DNA of 64,000 nt from Temperatibacter marinus (lineage in GTDB: Bacteria > Pseudomonadota > Alphaproteobacteria > Sphingomonadales > Kordiimonadaceae), in assembly GCF_031598375.1 (NCBI RefSeq), contig NZ_CP123872.1:2042501-2106500 (forward strand), read 5' to 3'. Below are positions 1 through 8,728 of the stretch, in pieces; within the stretch, counting starts at the first letter, position 1, and each line of letters begins with the position of its first letter. Made by a program: the position numbers and the translations under genes. Under the pieces are notes generated by a model. That model saw nothing but the letters and a program-made list of their open reading frames with translations, had not been told where the DNA came from and did no database searches.

Positions 1-731
<731 letters not shown>

Positions 732-812
732 ATTCCCCATAGCCAATGATAAGAATCATTACACAAAAGAACTTTAATCAACTTTCTCGAAAACTTATAA
801 GACTTATATGAT

Positions 813-930
813 GATCTGGTGGTCATAGCATGCCTGTCCCACCCGATCCCATCCCGAACTCGGAAGTGAAAGGGCATCGCGCCGATGGTACTTCGGCTTA
901 AGCCGCGGAAGAGTAGGTCGCCGCCAGATC
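813..930 (+). rRNA. rrf: 5S ribosomal RNA
   Basis: A 118-nt 5S rRNA about 80 nt after 23S. The ends pair as GATCTGGTGG with CCGCCAGATC, forming helix I. The internal CCCGATCCCATCCCGAACTC and GCCGATGGTA elements are the standard 5S loop B/C and helix IV signatures. Ends are set by the terminal helix. Confidence 0.95.
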
Positions 931-976
931 TTCATATCAGTCTTATCCTTATAATTTATCACAATAAAGTCCATTT

Positions 977-1007
977 AAACCAGCCAAAGGCTGGTTTTTG
1001 CTTTTTA
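977..1007 (+). terminator. hairpin and T-run after 5S rRNA
   Basis: AACCAGCC, a four-base AAAG loop, then GGCTGGTT, followed by TTTGCTTTTT. It has the shape of an intrinsic terminator between 5S and the initiator tRNA, so it may be partial, with read-through into the tRNA. Confidence 0.6.
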
Positions 1008-1135
1008 TAAACCAGTCTGGGTATAAAATTATCTACCGCGGCAGGGCGCGCCGCAAAGCTTTGAACACTCAAAGCCGAAAATAAGCTCCCAGGGAGTATT
1101 CAGGATTATCCAGGGTTATCCCTTAACTATACCGA

Positions 1136-1212
<77 letters not shown>

Positions 1213-1213
1213 A

Positions 1214-1256
1214 TTAAAGGCCCAAGGCACTCAGTGCCTCGGGCCTTTAACTTTGT
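1214..1256 (+). terminator. strong rrn-operon terminator
   Basis: TTAAAGGCCCAAGGCAC pairs with GTGCCTCGGGCCTTTAA over 17 positions with a single A/C mismatch and a three-base TCA loop, followed by CTTTGTT. It begins two bases after the tRNA CCA and is the likely end of the rrn transcript. Confidence 0.85.
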
Positions 1257-1257
1257 T

Positions 1258-1457
1258 ACGAGGACACAGCTTTTAACTGTGCACGCTAGCAGGAAAGGCT
1301 AGTGTGCCAGTTCGGCCAAAGTGAGCAAGCGAACGGCGGCAACGTGAGGATCGCAGAGCGACCGCAAACGGTAAATCTGACACCGCAAACGTCGCGAAGC
1401 GGACGGAGTATAACGACGTCAACTAAGGCCCGTTAACTCAATAAGTTAACGGGTTTT
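1258..1457 (+). other. structured GC-rich spacer ending in a terminator
   Basis: No gene is supported here. At 1281-1307, GCACGCTAGC, a seven-base loop and GCTAGTGTGC form a 10-bp hairpin with one wobble. From 1320 to 1415 the sequence is GC-rich and carries loosely repeated GCAAGCGAACG / GCAGAGCGACCGCAAACG / GCGAAGCGGACGGAG units. It closes with a perfect intrinsic terminator: CCCGTTAACT (1429-1438), a five-base loop, AGTTAACGGG (1444-1453), then TTTT. It could be a small RNA, an additional terminator array, or debris at an integration site next to the tRNA. Confidence 0.4.
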
Positions 1458-1542
1458 GTCGTTTTAGAAGGGCTACAGATCCGAACACCACGGTAGCAAT
1501 GCGGAAGCAGGGGAAAGAGGTATAGAACATATATCATTAAGT

Positions 1543-2001
1543 TTATATATAATTAGTATAAGTTGATTTGACCTTGCCACCACTCTTCAAATAAGTCTGA
1601 GGCTGCAACTGAGAGGGGAAGGGTGCGAGGGGAGGCTTGATCGTGTTGCCTTGAATATAGGACCATTTCAGTGTTTGCATTTCTCCAAGCTTGCTGCCAG
1701 TGAGGATGAGCATCTTAAAGGCGGCGATCATAGAAGGGCTCTCCAGCCTTTCCTCTAGGCGCGTATCAAATACTTGCCAAAGCTCTCTCAGTTCTTCAGG
1801 TGATAGGAAGCGTTCTCGCTTCTTTTCCGGATATTTCTTCACATGTCTGGTGGGATTGCTGCCATCAGGCCGTAAGCCCCATTCTTCGGCCATATTAAAC
1901 ATCTTAGAGTGAACACCGAGTGTTCTATTCGCCTGATAGGGCATTTCATTATTCTTATGAAGGAGAGCCTCGCTTTCATTCTGTATTCTATGATTTTGCA
2001 A
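1543..2001 (-). pseudogene. tyrosine recombinase (phage-type integrase) relic
   Basis: The 152-residue product matches the middle of tyrosine-recombinase integrases: the end of the core-binding domain (residues about 20-60, with ANRTLGVHSKMFNMAEEWGL and NPTRHVKKY) and the start of the catalytic domain (KRERFLSPEEL, residues about 62-72; LILTGSKLGEMQTLKW around 98-113). The family's first catalytic Arg, in TG(C/S)R, is Lys here. The later catalytic boxes (H-x-x-R and the Tyr nucleophile) are absent, because the frame runs into about 32 unrelated residues and stops. There is no N-terminal SAM-like domain either. Full-length relatives are around 350-400 residues. It lies about 330 bp from the tRNA-fMet 3' end, a typical integration target, so I read it as the remnant of an old integrated element. 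No other mobile-element genes are visible nearby. Confidence 0.75.
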
Positions 2002-2088
2002 GGCTGAGAATATTTTCTATAAAATTTGATGACAGATGAGACTGTTTTGTGGATAGTAAACGAGACACGGTAATAGGGGAAGTTTACA

Positions 2089-4236
2089 ATGCCAGCAGAT
2101 GACAATACCATTGGTATATGCATGATCTTGTGCCTTGCGGGGATGCAGGGCATGAGCCAGATGTCTGTAGCTGACGATCAATTGCAAGAACTCTCCTTAC
2201 AAGAGCTATTAAGCATTCCAACCAAGCAGGCAACGTTGATTGAGACAACGATTGGTGAGGCTCCGGCAACCATCACCACGATCACAAAAGAAGATATTGC
2301 TCGGTCCTCGGCTCGAAGTTTGGATGAATTATTGCGCATGCATGTTCCTGGATTTCAGACAATGCGGAAGTCTAACGGCACAGCAATTGGTATTCGGGGT
2401 GTCATCAGTGATCGAAATGGAAAATTCCTCTTAATGGTGAATGGTCGAGTTATGAATGAGCGTTCTGTTCTTGGGGGGATTTCCGAACGATTTATGACGA
2501 TGCTTGGGGATATTGAATATGTGAATGTGATTAGAGGCCCCGGCTCAGTGATTCACGGACCAGGCGCCATCGCAGGCACAATTGATATTATTACACGAAG
2601 CGGCAAAACCCAAAGCGGCGGTCAAATCTCTGCGCGGCAAGGATTTATTGATACTTTCACATCTCTGGAATATAGCCAGACAATCGCTCTCAGCAATGGT
2701 ACCCTTTATGGCTATATTGGAATCGACAATGATAACGGCGCCAGTACAAAAGAAGCAGAGCATATCTTTAGTCATGATTTTGTAAGCTCGCTTGGCCCTG
2801 TTGAGGCAGGGGTTCCCGTTGGGTATGATTTGCCCAACAACGGTGTCTCCTATCGCGGGGAACCTCGCCTGAAGGCTCATATTCAATATAATAGCGACAA
2901 TTTAGAAATTTGGGCTCGTTATACCAAAGGTGGGGAGTTGATGAGCTCAGCCCCTGGCAATTGGCGTGAAAGATTTGACACTTCTTCTATAACATTTCGC
3001 GGTCTTGGATATCAGCAAGTCACTTTGATGGCTGACTATGACTATCAAGTCTCGGAGGCCTTTCGCGTGAATTTCCAAGCCAGTTTTGACACCCTCGATT
3101 CTGAACGAGAGAGTGGTCATCAGACTCCAGAATACCGCGCCTATAAAGAAACAGAGTTTTATACAAGGGTTATAGGACACTGGATGCCAGGCGACCGCCA
3201 TGAAATAGCTATTGGTCTAGAATATCGTAATGAAGAATTTGGATTACCATCAGATGGATACCCAAATCAGGATGCTTTTGTAAGCCGCAGACTACCGCTT
3301 GGTGTGGAGCCTTGGCGGACAAAAACTTTATCGCTCATGGGGGAATATCAGTGGCGCATAAGCGATTATTTTGCTTTTCACGGAGGGCTAAGAATTGATG
3401 ATAGCAGTGATCTTGATGCCGCGACGTCGGCACGTCTTGCCGCCGTGTTAAAACCAAGCGACTCTGATCGAGTGAAGCTCATATACAATAGCAGTGTGCG
3501 GACGCCTGCAGAAGAAGAAAAAAGACTAAGTCAGCTTCGCGGAGTGAACGCGGGCGTTAATGAGAGTATAGACTTTTTCGAAGCACGGTGGGAGCGTCAA
3601 TCAACAGATTCCTTTTTCTTTGCCCTATCGACTTTCTATGCAGATCATAGCATTTCTGCGCATAATGAGCGAGATACCAGAACAGAAGTACTTGGAGATG
3701 CTGAATATTATGGAGTTGAGGTTGAACTAAATTATAGAAAAGACAATTTTAGTTTGACCTTCGCACACAGCCTTACAGAGCTCATAGATTTCACATTGGT
3801 TGATCCAAGTGTTGATCGTCAGTTTATATCTGCAGCTCCTTATGGGTATGGCTCAGATTTTGCCAATTGGCACAACCATCAAACAAATCTGAATATGAAT
3901 TATGATTTTAGTGATGACATGTCCGTCTCTGCCTCACTGACATGGCTTTGGGGTATTCCTGGAGGGCAAGATTTTGCGGCTTATAATGATGAGGTTCTAG
4001 GAAATATAACATTTCTGCCTATATCGGATGGAAGTACAAGAGCTTTTGGTCAATCGATCTTTTTAACGATAGGCGCGCGCTACCAACTTTCAGAGTCCGT
4101 TGATCTGCGCTTTCATGCTTACAATGTGCTTGGTTGGCTTGACCGTGATTTAAATAAAGTCAATGTTTTCTTAAGGAGCGGCTATTATCAAAATGAAGCC
4201 CCAGCCTTTGGTTTTGCTATCGACTATCGCTTCTAG
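2089..4236 (+). CDS. TonB-dependent outer-membrane receptor
   Basis: A 715-residue outer-membrane receptor. A hydrophobic N-terminal stretch (residues about 8-25) can act as a signal peptide. The plug domain spans about 45-170, with ATITTITKEDI, SLDELLRMHVPGF and the closing GPGAIAGTIDIITR. The rest is a 22-strand-type barrel ending in the aromatic FAIDYRF expected for outer-membrane insertion. The start ATG follows AGGGGAAG by about nine bases. There is no STN domain, so signalling through a FecR partner is not expected. It is convergent with the YfiR-domain histidine kinase, with only five bases between the two stops. Receptors of this kind next to YfiR-type sensors recur in Gram-negative genomes, so a shared function in substrate sensing and uptake is plausible. 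The substrate is unknown. Confidence 0.88.
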   Translation: MPADDNTIGICMILCLAGMQGMSQMSVADDQLQELSLQELLSIPTKQATLIETTIGEAPATITTITKEDIARSSARSLDELLRMHVPGFQTMRKSNGTAIGIRGVISDRNGKFLLMVNGRVMNERSVLGGISERFMTMLGDIEYVNVIRGPGSVIHGPGAIAGTIDIITRSGKTQSGGQISARQGFIDTFTSLEYSQTIALSNGTLYGYIGIDNDNGASTKEAEHIFSHDFVSSLGPVEAGVPVGYDLPNNGVSYRGEPRLKAHIQYNSDNLEIWARYTKGGELMSSAPGNWRERFDTSSITFRGLGYQQVTLMADYDYQVSEAFRVNFQASFDTLDSERESGHQTPEYRAYKETEFYTRVIGHWMPGDRHEIAIGLEYRNEEFGLPSDGYPNQDAFVSRRLPLGVEPWRTKTLSLMGEYQWRISDYFAFHGGLRIDDSSDLDAATSARLAAVLKPSDSDRVKLIYNSSVRTPAEEEKRLSQLRGVNAGVNESIDFFEARWERQSTDSFFFALSTFYADHSISAHNERDTRTEVLGDAEYYGVEVELNYRKDNFSLTFAHSLTELIDFTLVDPSVDRQFISAAPYGYGSDFANWHNHQTNLNMNYDFSDDMSVSASLTWLWGIPGGQDFAAYNDEVLGNITFLPISDGSTRAFGQSIFLTIGARYQLSESVDLRFHAYNVLGWLDRDLNKVNVFLRSGYYQNEAPAFGFAIDYRF

Positions 4237-4241
4237 GTCTT

Positions 4242-6164
4242 TTAATTTTTTAACAATCTCTCAGGAAAAGTAAGTGTGATGATCGTGCCTTTGTCCAGTT
4301 GACTGTCAATGGTAATGCTACCTTCAAGGCATTTTGTAAATTCTGAAACAATCGAAAGACCAAGGCCTGTGCCTTCGTGGCTAAGGTGGCTATGTCCATG
4401 AACTTGGTAAAATGGCTCGAAGATATGAGATAATTTATCTGAGGGTATACCGCATCCATAATCACGGATGGTTATTTTTAAACTCTTGTCTTGTTGAAGA
4501 GATGCTGTGACTTCAACTACTGACTTTGCCTCGGAAAATTTAACGGCGTTTGATAGAAGATTGATGAGGATTTGATTGAATTTGAGCTTGTCTGTGTAGA
4601 GCTGGCACTTCACTTTGCTATATTGATTTCTGATTTCAATATTCTTCTCTGAAATCACACCACTTAGAAGGCCTATGATTTCATCAACAGTCTCTGAGAT
4701 AGGAATATATTCCTGCTGTAGATCTAGTTGATCTGACGTCACTTTTGAAAGATCTAAAATTTGGTTCACGATACCCAGCAAATGTGTACCGCTTTGGTGG
4801 ATATGGTTCATGGGTTCTTTCATCTTCTCAGATGTGATTTCCCCGTAGATGCCGTGCAAGATTGATTCAGAGAAGCCAATGACAGCATTGAGAGGCGTTC
4901 TAAATTCATGGCTCATATTCGCTAAGAAATCAGATTTGGCATGATTGGCTTTAATCGCCTCATCACGCGCTTTGGCCATGTTCTCAGTGCGCTTTAAGAC
5001 CTTTTCTTCTAATTCTTCATTAGATTTGAGAAGCTTAAATTGTGCAATCTTTCTGTCGTTACTGACTTTCCAGAGACGCAGTACTAAGATCAAGAAAATT
5101 ACAGAAACTGCCAAAGCCATGAATAAAAATATATCTTTCTTCGCAGTCATTTGTGTGAGAAATGTGATGTTATTCTCAAGATCGTTGAGGATTTCCTTAT
5201 CCGATTCAATTCGCTCTTGTTGTTCAAGAAGGAGCCTCTGACGTTCTTCTTCTTGCATCTTTAGACGATCAATGTCTGCTCGGCTGCGCTCAAGGCTCTT
5301 TATCTGTTGACCTAGAAGAACTTTATTTTCTTCAGCTGTTTTCACAGCTTCGCTATTATTTTTTTGCAAGCTATAAATAGCTCTTTCTTTTTCTCGTATT
5401 TCTGCAGTCTTGTTGCTGATCTCGTTCTCTTTTTGCTTCAGTTCATTATCTTTAAGAGTGATCAACTTTTCTTGTTTTTTTAGGGCTGCATTTTCAAGTG
5501 CTAACTTCCGCTGTAGATCGGTTAATTGCTCTTCAGCCTTTTGAGAATCTGCTTCTAATTGCTGGAAATTTTCTGCCATTGCGGCCATCTTATTTTCCAT
5601 TTCACGGTATAGGGTCGCAATATCTAGCTCTGTGCCCCCGAGGAGCAGGATGTCGGTATCCATGGTTAACCGTTCAAGGATAATATTCGCTTTATTTACA
5701 TCAAAGGCAATGGTTGTGTCGGGCAGTTGCCGATAATTTATCATGTAATCAGAGGTGTCAGAGAGTTCATCGGTGATGACCAAAGTATAGCTACCTCTGA
5801 GGCGACGAGCGATGTTTTTCACACGATCAATATTTTTGTATGCAATGAATGCAATATCAATAAGCGGGATGTCTGAGGTCTCCTTAAAGGAGATAATTCG
5901 AATTGAGTTCCCGGCAATTATACGATTTGCACTCTGCGCCTTTAAAAGAGAAGCGTAAAGATCTTCATCTTCAAAAACTCCAATGATAATCTGGTCGGAA
6001 GACGCTTTTTGGGGCCAGCTGAAATAGTCAATAAACCTCAGAGTTAGTTCGGCTTTTATTTGATTAGGGGTGAAAGACTGCGCAAGCAGCGGCTTGTGAC
6101 CTATCAGAAAGATAGCCACAATCAATATCGCCAATGACTTGAGTATGTTTGTTACTTGAAACAT
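4242..6164 (-). CDS. sensor histidine kinase with periplasmic YfiR domain
   Basis: A 640-residue sensor kinase. After a signal peptide or signal anchor (residues 1-29), residues about 32-175 form a YfiR/HmsC-type domain (DUF4154), seen in YIGVFEDEDL-like and TIAFDVNKANIILERL segments. A long Glu/Lys/Gln-rich coiled coil follows (about 185-340), then a membrane helix (about 345-367). The kinase core has the H-box MSHEFRTPLNAVIGFSE with phospho-acceptor His at about 419, the N-box ILINLLSNAVKF, DYGCGIP (G1) and GTGLGLSIV (G2). There is no receiver domain and no adjacent response regulator. YfiR is known as a periplasmic regulator of diguanylate cyclase YfiN; here the fold is fused directly to a kinase. 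It probably senses a periplasmic state linked to the convergent TonB receptor, which is an inference from position. Confidence 0.88.
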   Translation of the reverse strand: MFQVTNILKSLAILIVAIFLIGHKPLLAQSFTPNQIKAELTLRFIDYFSWPQKASSDQIIIGVFEDEDLYASLLKAQSANRIIAGNSIRIISFKETSDIPLIDIAFIAYKNIDRVKNIARRLRGSYTLVITDELSDTSDYMINYRQLPDTTIAFDVNKANIILERLTMDTDILLLGGTELDIATLYREMENKMAAMAENFQQLEADSQKAEEQLTDLQRKLALENAALKKQEKLITLKDNELKQKENEISNKTAEIREKERAIYSLQKNNSEAVKTAEENKVLLGQQIKSLERSRADIDRLKMQEEERQRLLLEQQERIESDKEILNDLENNITFLTQMTAKKDIFLFMALAVSVIFLILVLRLWKVSNDRKIAQFKLLKSNEELEEKVLKRTENMAKARDEAIKANHAKSDFLANMSHEFRTPLNAVIGFSESILHGIYGEITSEKMKEPMNHIHQSGTHLLGIVNQILDLSKVTSDQLDLQQEYIPISETVDEIIGLLSGVISEKNIEIRNQYSKVKCQLYTDKLKFNQILINLLSNAVKFSEAKSVVEVTASLQQDKSLKITIRDYGCGIPSDKLSHIFEPFYQVHGHSHLSHEGTGLGLSIVSEFTKCLEGSITIDSQLDKGTIITLTFPERLLKN

Positions 6165-6185
6165 ATTTCTTATCTCTCGTGTCCC

Positions 6186-6211
6186 CGTTAGGAAAAATAT
6201 ATCTCCTAACG
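6186..6211. repeat. inverted repeat in the kinase leader
   Basis: CGTTAGGA (6186-6193) and TCCTAACG (6204-6211) are perfect inverted arms separated by ten AT-rich bases. Read on the minus strand, the arms are flanked on both outer sides by GGGGAC. It starts about 22 bases upstream of the kinase ATG, so it could be a regulator binding site or a hairpin in the mRNA leader. Confidence 0.5.
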
Positions 6212-6362
6212 TCCCCCGAGAAAATATATTGCCTATATTGCTTAAGCTATATTTTTAAATTTTTCAATAGGTTACGTAATAATGGTTTTGCGTTCTGCAA
6301 AAGGATGAACTCTTAATGGCCTCAACAGCGCTCTCCGCCATATAAAAGATGAACATCTTAAC

Positions 6363-7376
6363 TTAGCTCGGTCGATCTTGATCTCCATCTCCTTTAAAGA
6401 GACAATAGGGGGTGTCTATTTTTTCATGCGACTTGAAGATAAAATGTATATCAATATTCTTGTACTCAAAGGGTTCGAAATGATCTGGAATAATCCGATC
6501 TGCCCCCCTGTCCTTTAGACTGAAGCCGGCCTGATTTAAAATATCCGCAGGAAGGCCATATTCGTAAAAATCAACATAACTGATATCGTTTTTTTGCATC
6601 ATGGGTCTTAGGTATACAGGCGCCGCTAGGAGAGACAGTGCGTCACCGACAAAATCAATGATCCTCATCACAGTAAATTTTTCAGTTTTTATTTTTCTGG
6701 TGACGATAAGTCCAGCATGATTATTATGCTCTAGCTGCCAGATTTGATAGGTATAGGTGGGGTGTTTTAAATAACGGTTGATTAAATAGACAGCGTTTTT
6801 ATAGGAATTGTTTTCATTGAAAACCTGAGAGTCGCCTAGAGTGTCTTGAGTTAATTCAATGAAACTCTTTGTGTGAATTTCATGATCTTCTTTAAGGGAA
6901 TTTACAGTATTATTATCAATAGGATAAATGGATGCTTGGTTGGGGTGTGCAAATATATACCAATGATTTAACGTTCCAATTTCATATTTCAAAGCCTTAT
7001 AAAGAGGGGCGACATCCAAAGACATTCCCACGCCTCCGATGGAAGAATGAGGGATGATTTTAGCAATATACTGCAGCATCTGCATTCCTGTTAAACTCGG
7101 CGCAGTGGGCTTTACCTTCCAAGTGGTCAGCCAAAGTGTGACTCTCTCGCTCTGGCTTGAATATTGAGTACTAGGAATAAAGCCAAGGATACCAATAAGA
7201 TCGTTTTGAGGGTCACGTGCGATGATGAAGTTTAAAAGATCAGAGTTTATCGTGTGGTGCTGCCATTCAAAGAGGTCATTATCTCTCGCAAGGATGAAAT
7301 TTTTGCGCCAATACTGGTGCAGAAAATTTTGAATTTCTTGCATTTCTGATTTCATGGCTTGGCGGATATTAGCCAT
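6363..7376 (-). CDS. GNAT-like acyltransferase of surface-polysaccharide type
   Basis: A 337-residue protein, last gene of the five-gene operon. I chose the ATG at 7376 because it overlaps the VOC stop as ATGGCTAA with GAGGAAG upstream. The N-terminal half (1-150) resembles GNAT acetyltransferases found in O-antigen and capsule loci: LIGILGFIPS (beta4-type strand), then GMQMLQYIAK and GVGMSLDVAPLYKALKYEIGTLNHWYI near 115-150, like the GL..APLYRALGY..GTLNHYYI pattern of that group. The C-terminal half is less conserved to my eye. It may transfer an acyl group, possibly the glyceryl-ACP-derived unit made by its neighbours, to a sugar or other acceptor. That step is inference; the family assignment is moderate. 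Confidence 0.6.
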   Translation of the reverse strand: MANIRQAMKSEMQEIQNFLHQYWRKNFILARDNDLFEWQHHTINSDLLNFIIARDPQNDLIGILGFIPSTQYSSQSERVTLWLTTWKVKPTAPSLTGMQMLQYIAKIIPHSSIGGVGMSLDVAPLYKALKYEIGTLNHWYIFAHPNQASIYPIDNNTVNSLKEDHEIHTKSFIELTQDTLGDSQVFNENNSYKNAVYLINRYLKHPTYTYQIWQLEHNNHAGLIVTRKIKTEKFTVMRIIDFVGDALSLLAAPVYLRPMMQKNDISYVDFYEYGLPADILNQAGFSLKDRGADRIIPDHFEPFEYKNIDIHFIFKSHEKIDTPYCLFKGDGDQDRPS

Positions 7377-7836
7377 TGCTCTTTTCTTCCTCAACAAGCT
7401 CTATGAGACCGAGGTTTGCATGCAGGAACCAGGCAATTCTTCTGTTTTCAAAGGCTATTGCCGGAACGGGTTTTTGAATCAGAGAAACCCTATTATCTTT
7501 CGCGCATTTTAGGGCCACCTCAAGGCATGGCACAGAGAAGCACATATGATATAATTTAATATTTTTTTTAATATTTGAAGAAACAGGAGATTTATCGCTC
7601 AGAGGTTCGACCAGTTCTATTTTGAAACCATGCAAGTCGATAAAGGCAACGCGAACCTTTTGAAGAGGATCTTCAATGATTTCAATATCTGGATAGTGTG
7701 CGCGGATGTCTTTACAGGCCAGTCCTACGTGATTGAAGGTGGCTTGCTCCCCAAAAAAAGTAATTTTTTCCTCTTGGATGGCCCAAAGAGAAGATGGCAG
7801 AATCATTGGCTTATTTGTGTTTGAGTGTTGCGACAT
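7369..7836 (-). CDS. VOC-superfamily metalloprotein (glyoxalase/epimerase-like)
   Basis: A 155-residue vicinal-oxygen-chelate protein with two beta-alpha-beta-beta-beta modules. The four metal ligands of the family are all present: His36 (FNHVG), Glu74 (KIELVE), His97 (LYHMCF) and Glu146 (LIELVEE). The spacing is typical of methylmalonyl-CoA epimerase and glyoxalase I relatives. It overlaps the methyltransferase gene by 26 bases and the next gene by 8 bases, indicating translational coupling. No good Shine-Dalgarno precedes the 7836 ATG; Met11 at 7806, four bases after the upstream stop, is an alternative start. In this operon it might act on the ACP-bound glyceryl-type unit, for example by epimerisation. 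Its substrate cannot be read from sequence. Confidence 0.75.
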   Translation of the reverse strand: MSQHSNTNKPMILPSSLWAIQEEKITFFGEQATFNHVGLACKDIRAHYPDIEIIEDPLQKVRVAFIDLHGFKIELVEPLSDKSPVSSNIKKNIKLYHMCFSVPCLEVALKCAKDNRVSLIQKPVPAIAFENRRIAWFLHANLGLIELVEEEKSNG

Positions 7837-8728
7837 AATTCATTGCTTCGTGGGACATGCCCTTTGTGTGAGGTTTTAGAGAAACAGGTAAAATTAACTC
7901 ATCTTCAACATGAAAATAGCGAGACAGCATCTCTGTCACTTCTTCTGCAGAGGTGAAAAGATAAATATGATCAATAGCTGCTGCGAATATTGCAGTTGTT
8001 AGGATGAGTGTTCCTTCAGTATCGAGTAGGCTTTGAAGCTTTTTCAGCAAATTTTCTGGGTCTTCAAGATGCTCTAATAATTCTCCACAGAAGATAAAAG
8101 GATATTTCTTATCTTCCTTCAATGCATAGATAGAAAGTTCATGGGTTTCATACTGCGTCTTTTTAACCCCCCCTTTTTTTAAAACATTTGTGGCATAGTC
8201 TATGGAAGACGGACTTAAGTCCACTAAGGTGGAGTGCAGGTTTGAATTTTCTTGATGGAGGAAAAAAGATTGGACCCCCGTTCCACAAGGAGCATCGAGA
8301 AGTTCGTCTGGTTTTCCTGCTGCTTCATATTTATTCACAAGATAAGATATAATGCGGTAATGATTGGGCCATAAAAATTGCGACAACAGCAGACCATCCA
8401 AATAGTAGTCATCCATTAACGCGGATTTGTAAACTTGCTGTTCGACTTCTTCATATGAGGCATTTATGTACTGACCTGTCTTAATGAGCTTGGCCTGTAA
8501 TACTAAATATTCCTTAGAATATTGAGCGAAAGCTTTGATGCATTTGGATGAGGTCGAAGACTTGTCATTCAGGCCTAAGCTCGAAATGATCGCATCAAAT
8601 CGGTTGTAATAGGTCTCATCAAATTGATCTTCTATATAAGCACGACTTTTAACGAAAAGAGGAAAAGATTTTTGCGCCATATTAAAGGTTTTTGTCACGG
8701 ATTCCCGAGCTTTTGAGCTATGCGTCAT
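7811..8728 (-). CDS. SAM-dependent methyltransferase
   Basis: A 305-residue class I methyltransferase. Motif I is ELLDAPCGTGVQSFFL at about 142-157, followed by STLVDLSPSSIDYAT (motif II region, acidic ribose-binding Asp) and FIFCGELLEHLEDPENLLKK (motif IV and post-I). The N-terminal 130 residues are mostly helical and contain no recognisable second domain. The ATG lies inside the end of the FkbH gene, preceded by GAGGTAG, an 11-base overlap. By analogy with FkbG in methoxymalonyl-ACP pathways it may O-methylate a glyceryl-derived unit, but the sequence does not establish the target. Confidence 0.8.
   Translation of the reverse strand: MTHSSKARESVTKTFNMAQKSFPLFVKSRAYIEDQFDETYYNRFDAIISSLGLNDKSSTSSKCIKAFAQYSKEYLVLQAKLIKTGQYINASYEEVEQQVYKSALMDDYYLDGLLLSQFLWPNHYRIISYLVNKYEAAGKPDELLDAPCGTGVQSFFLHQENSNLHSTLVDLSPSSIDYATNVLKKGGVKKTQYETHELSIYALKEDKKYPFIFCGELLEHLEDPENLLKKLQSLLDTEGTLILTTAIFAAAIDHIYLFTSAEEVTEMLSRYFHVEDELILPVSLKPHTKGMSHEAMNYVATLKHK

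Noticed and set aside
1839-2269. Minus-strand frames overlapping the TonB receptor start
   Set aside because: No recognisable protein features and no ribosome sites; they are shadows of the receptor and of the integrase relic.
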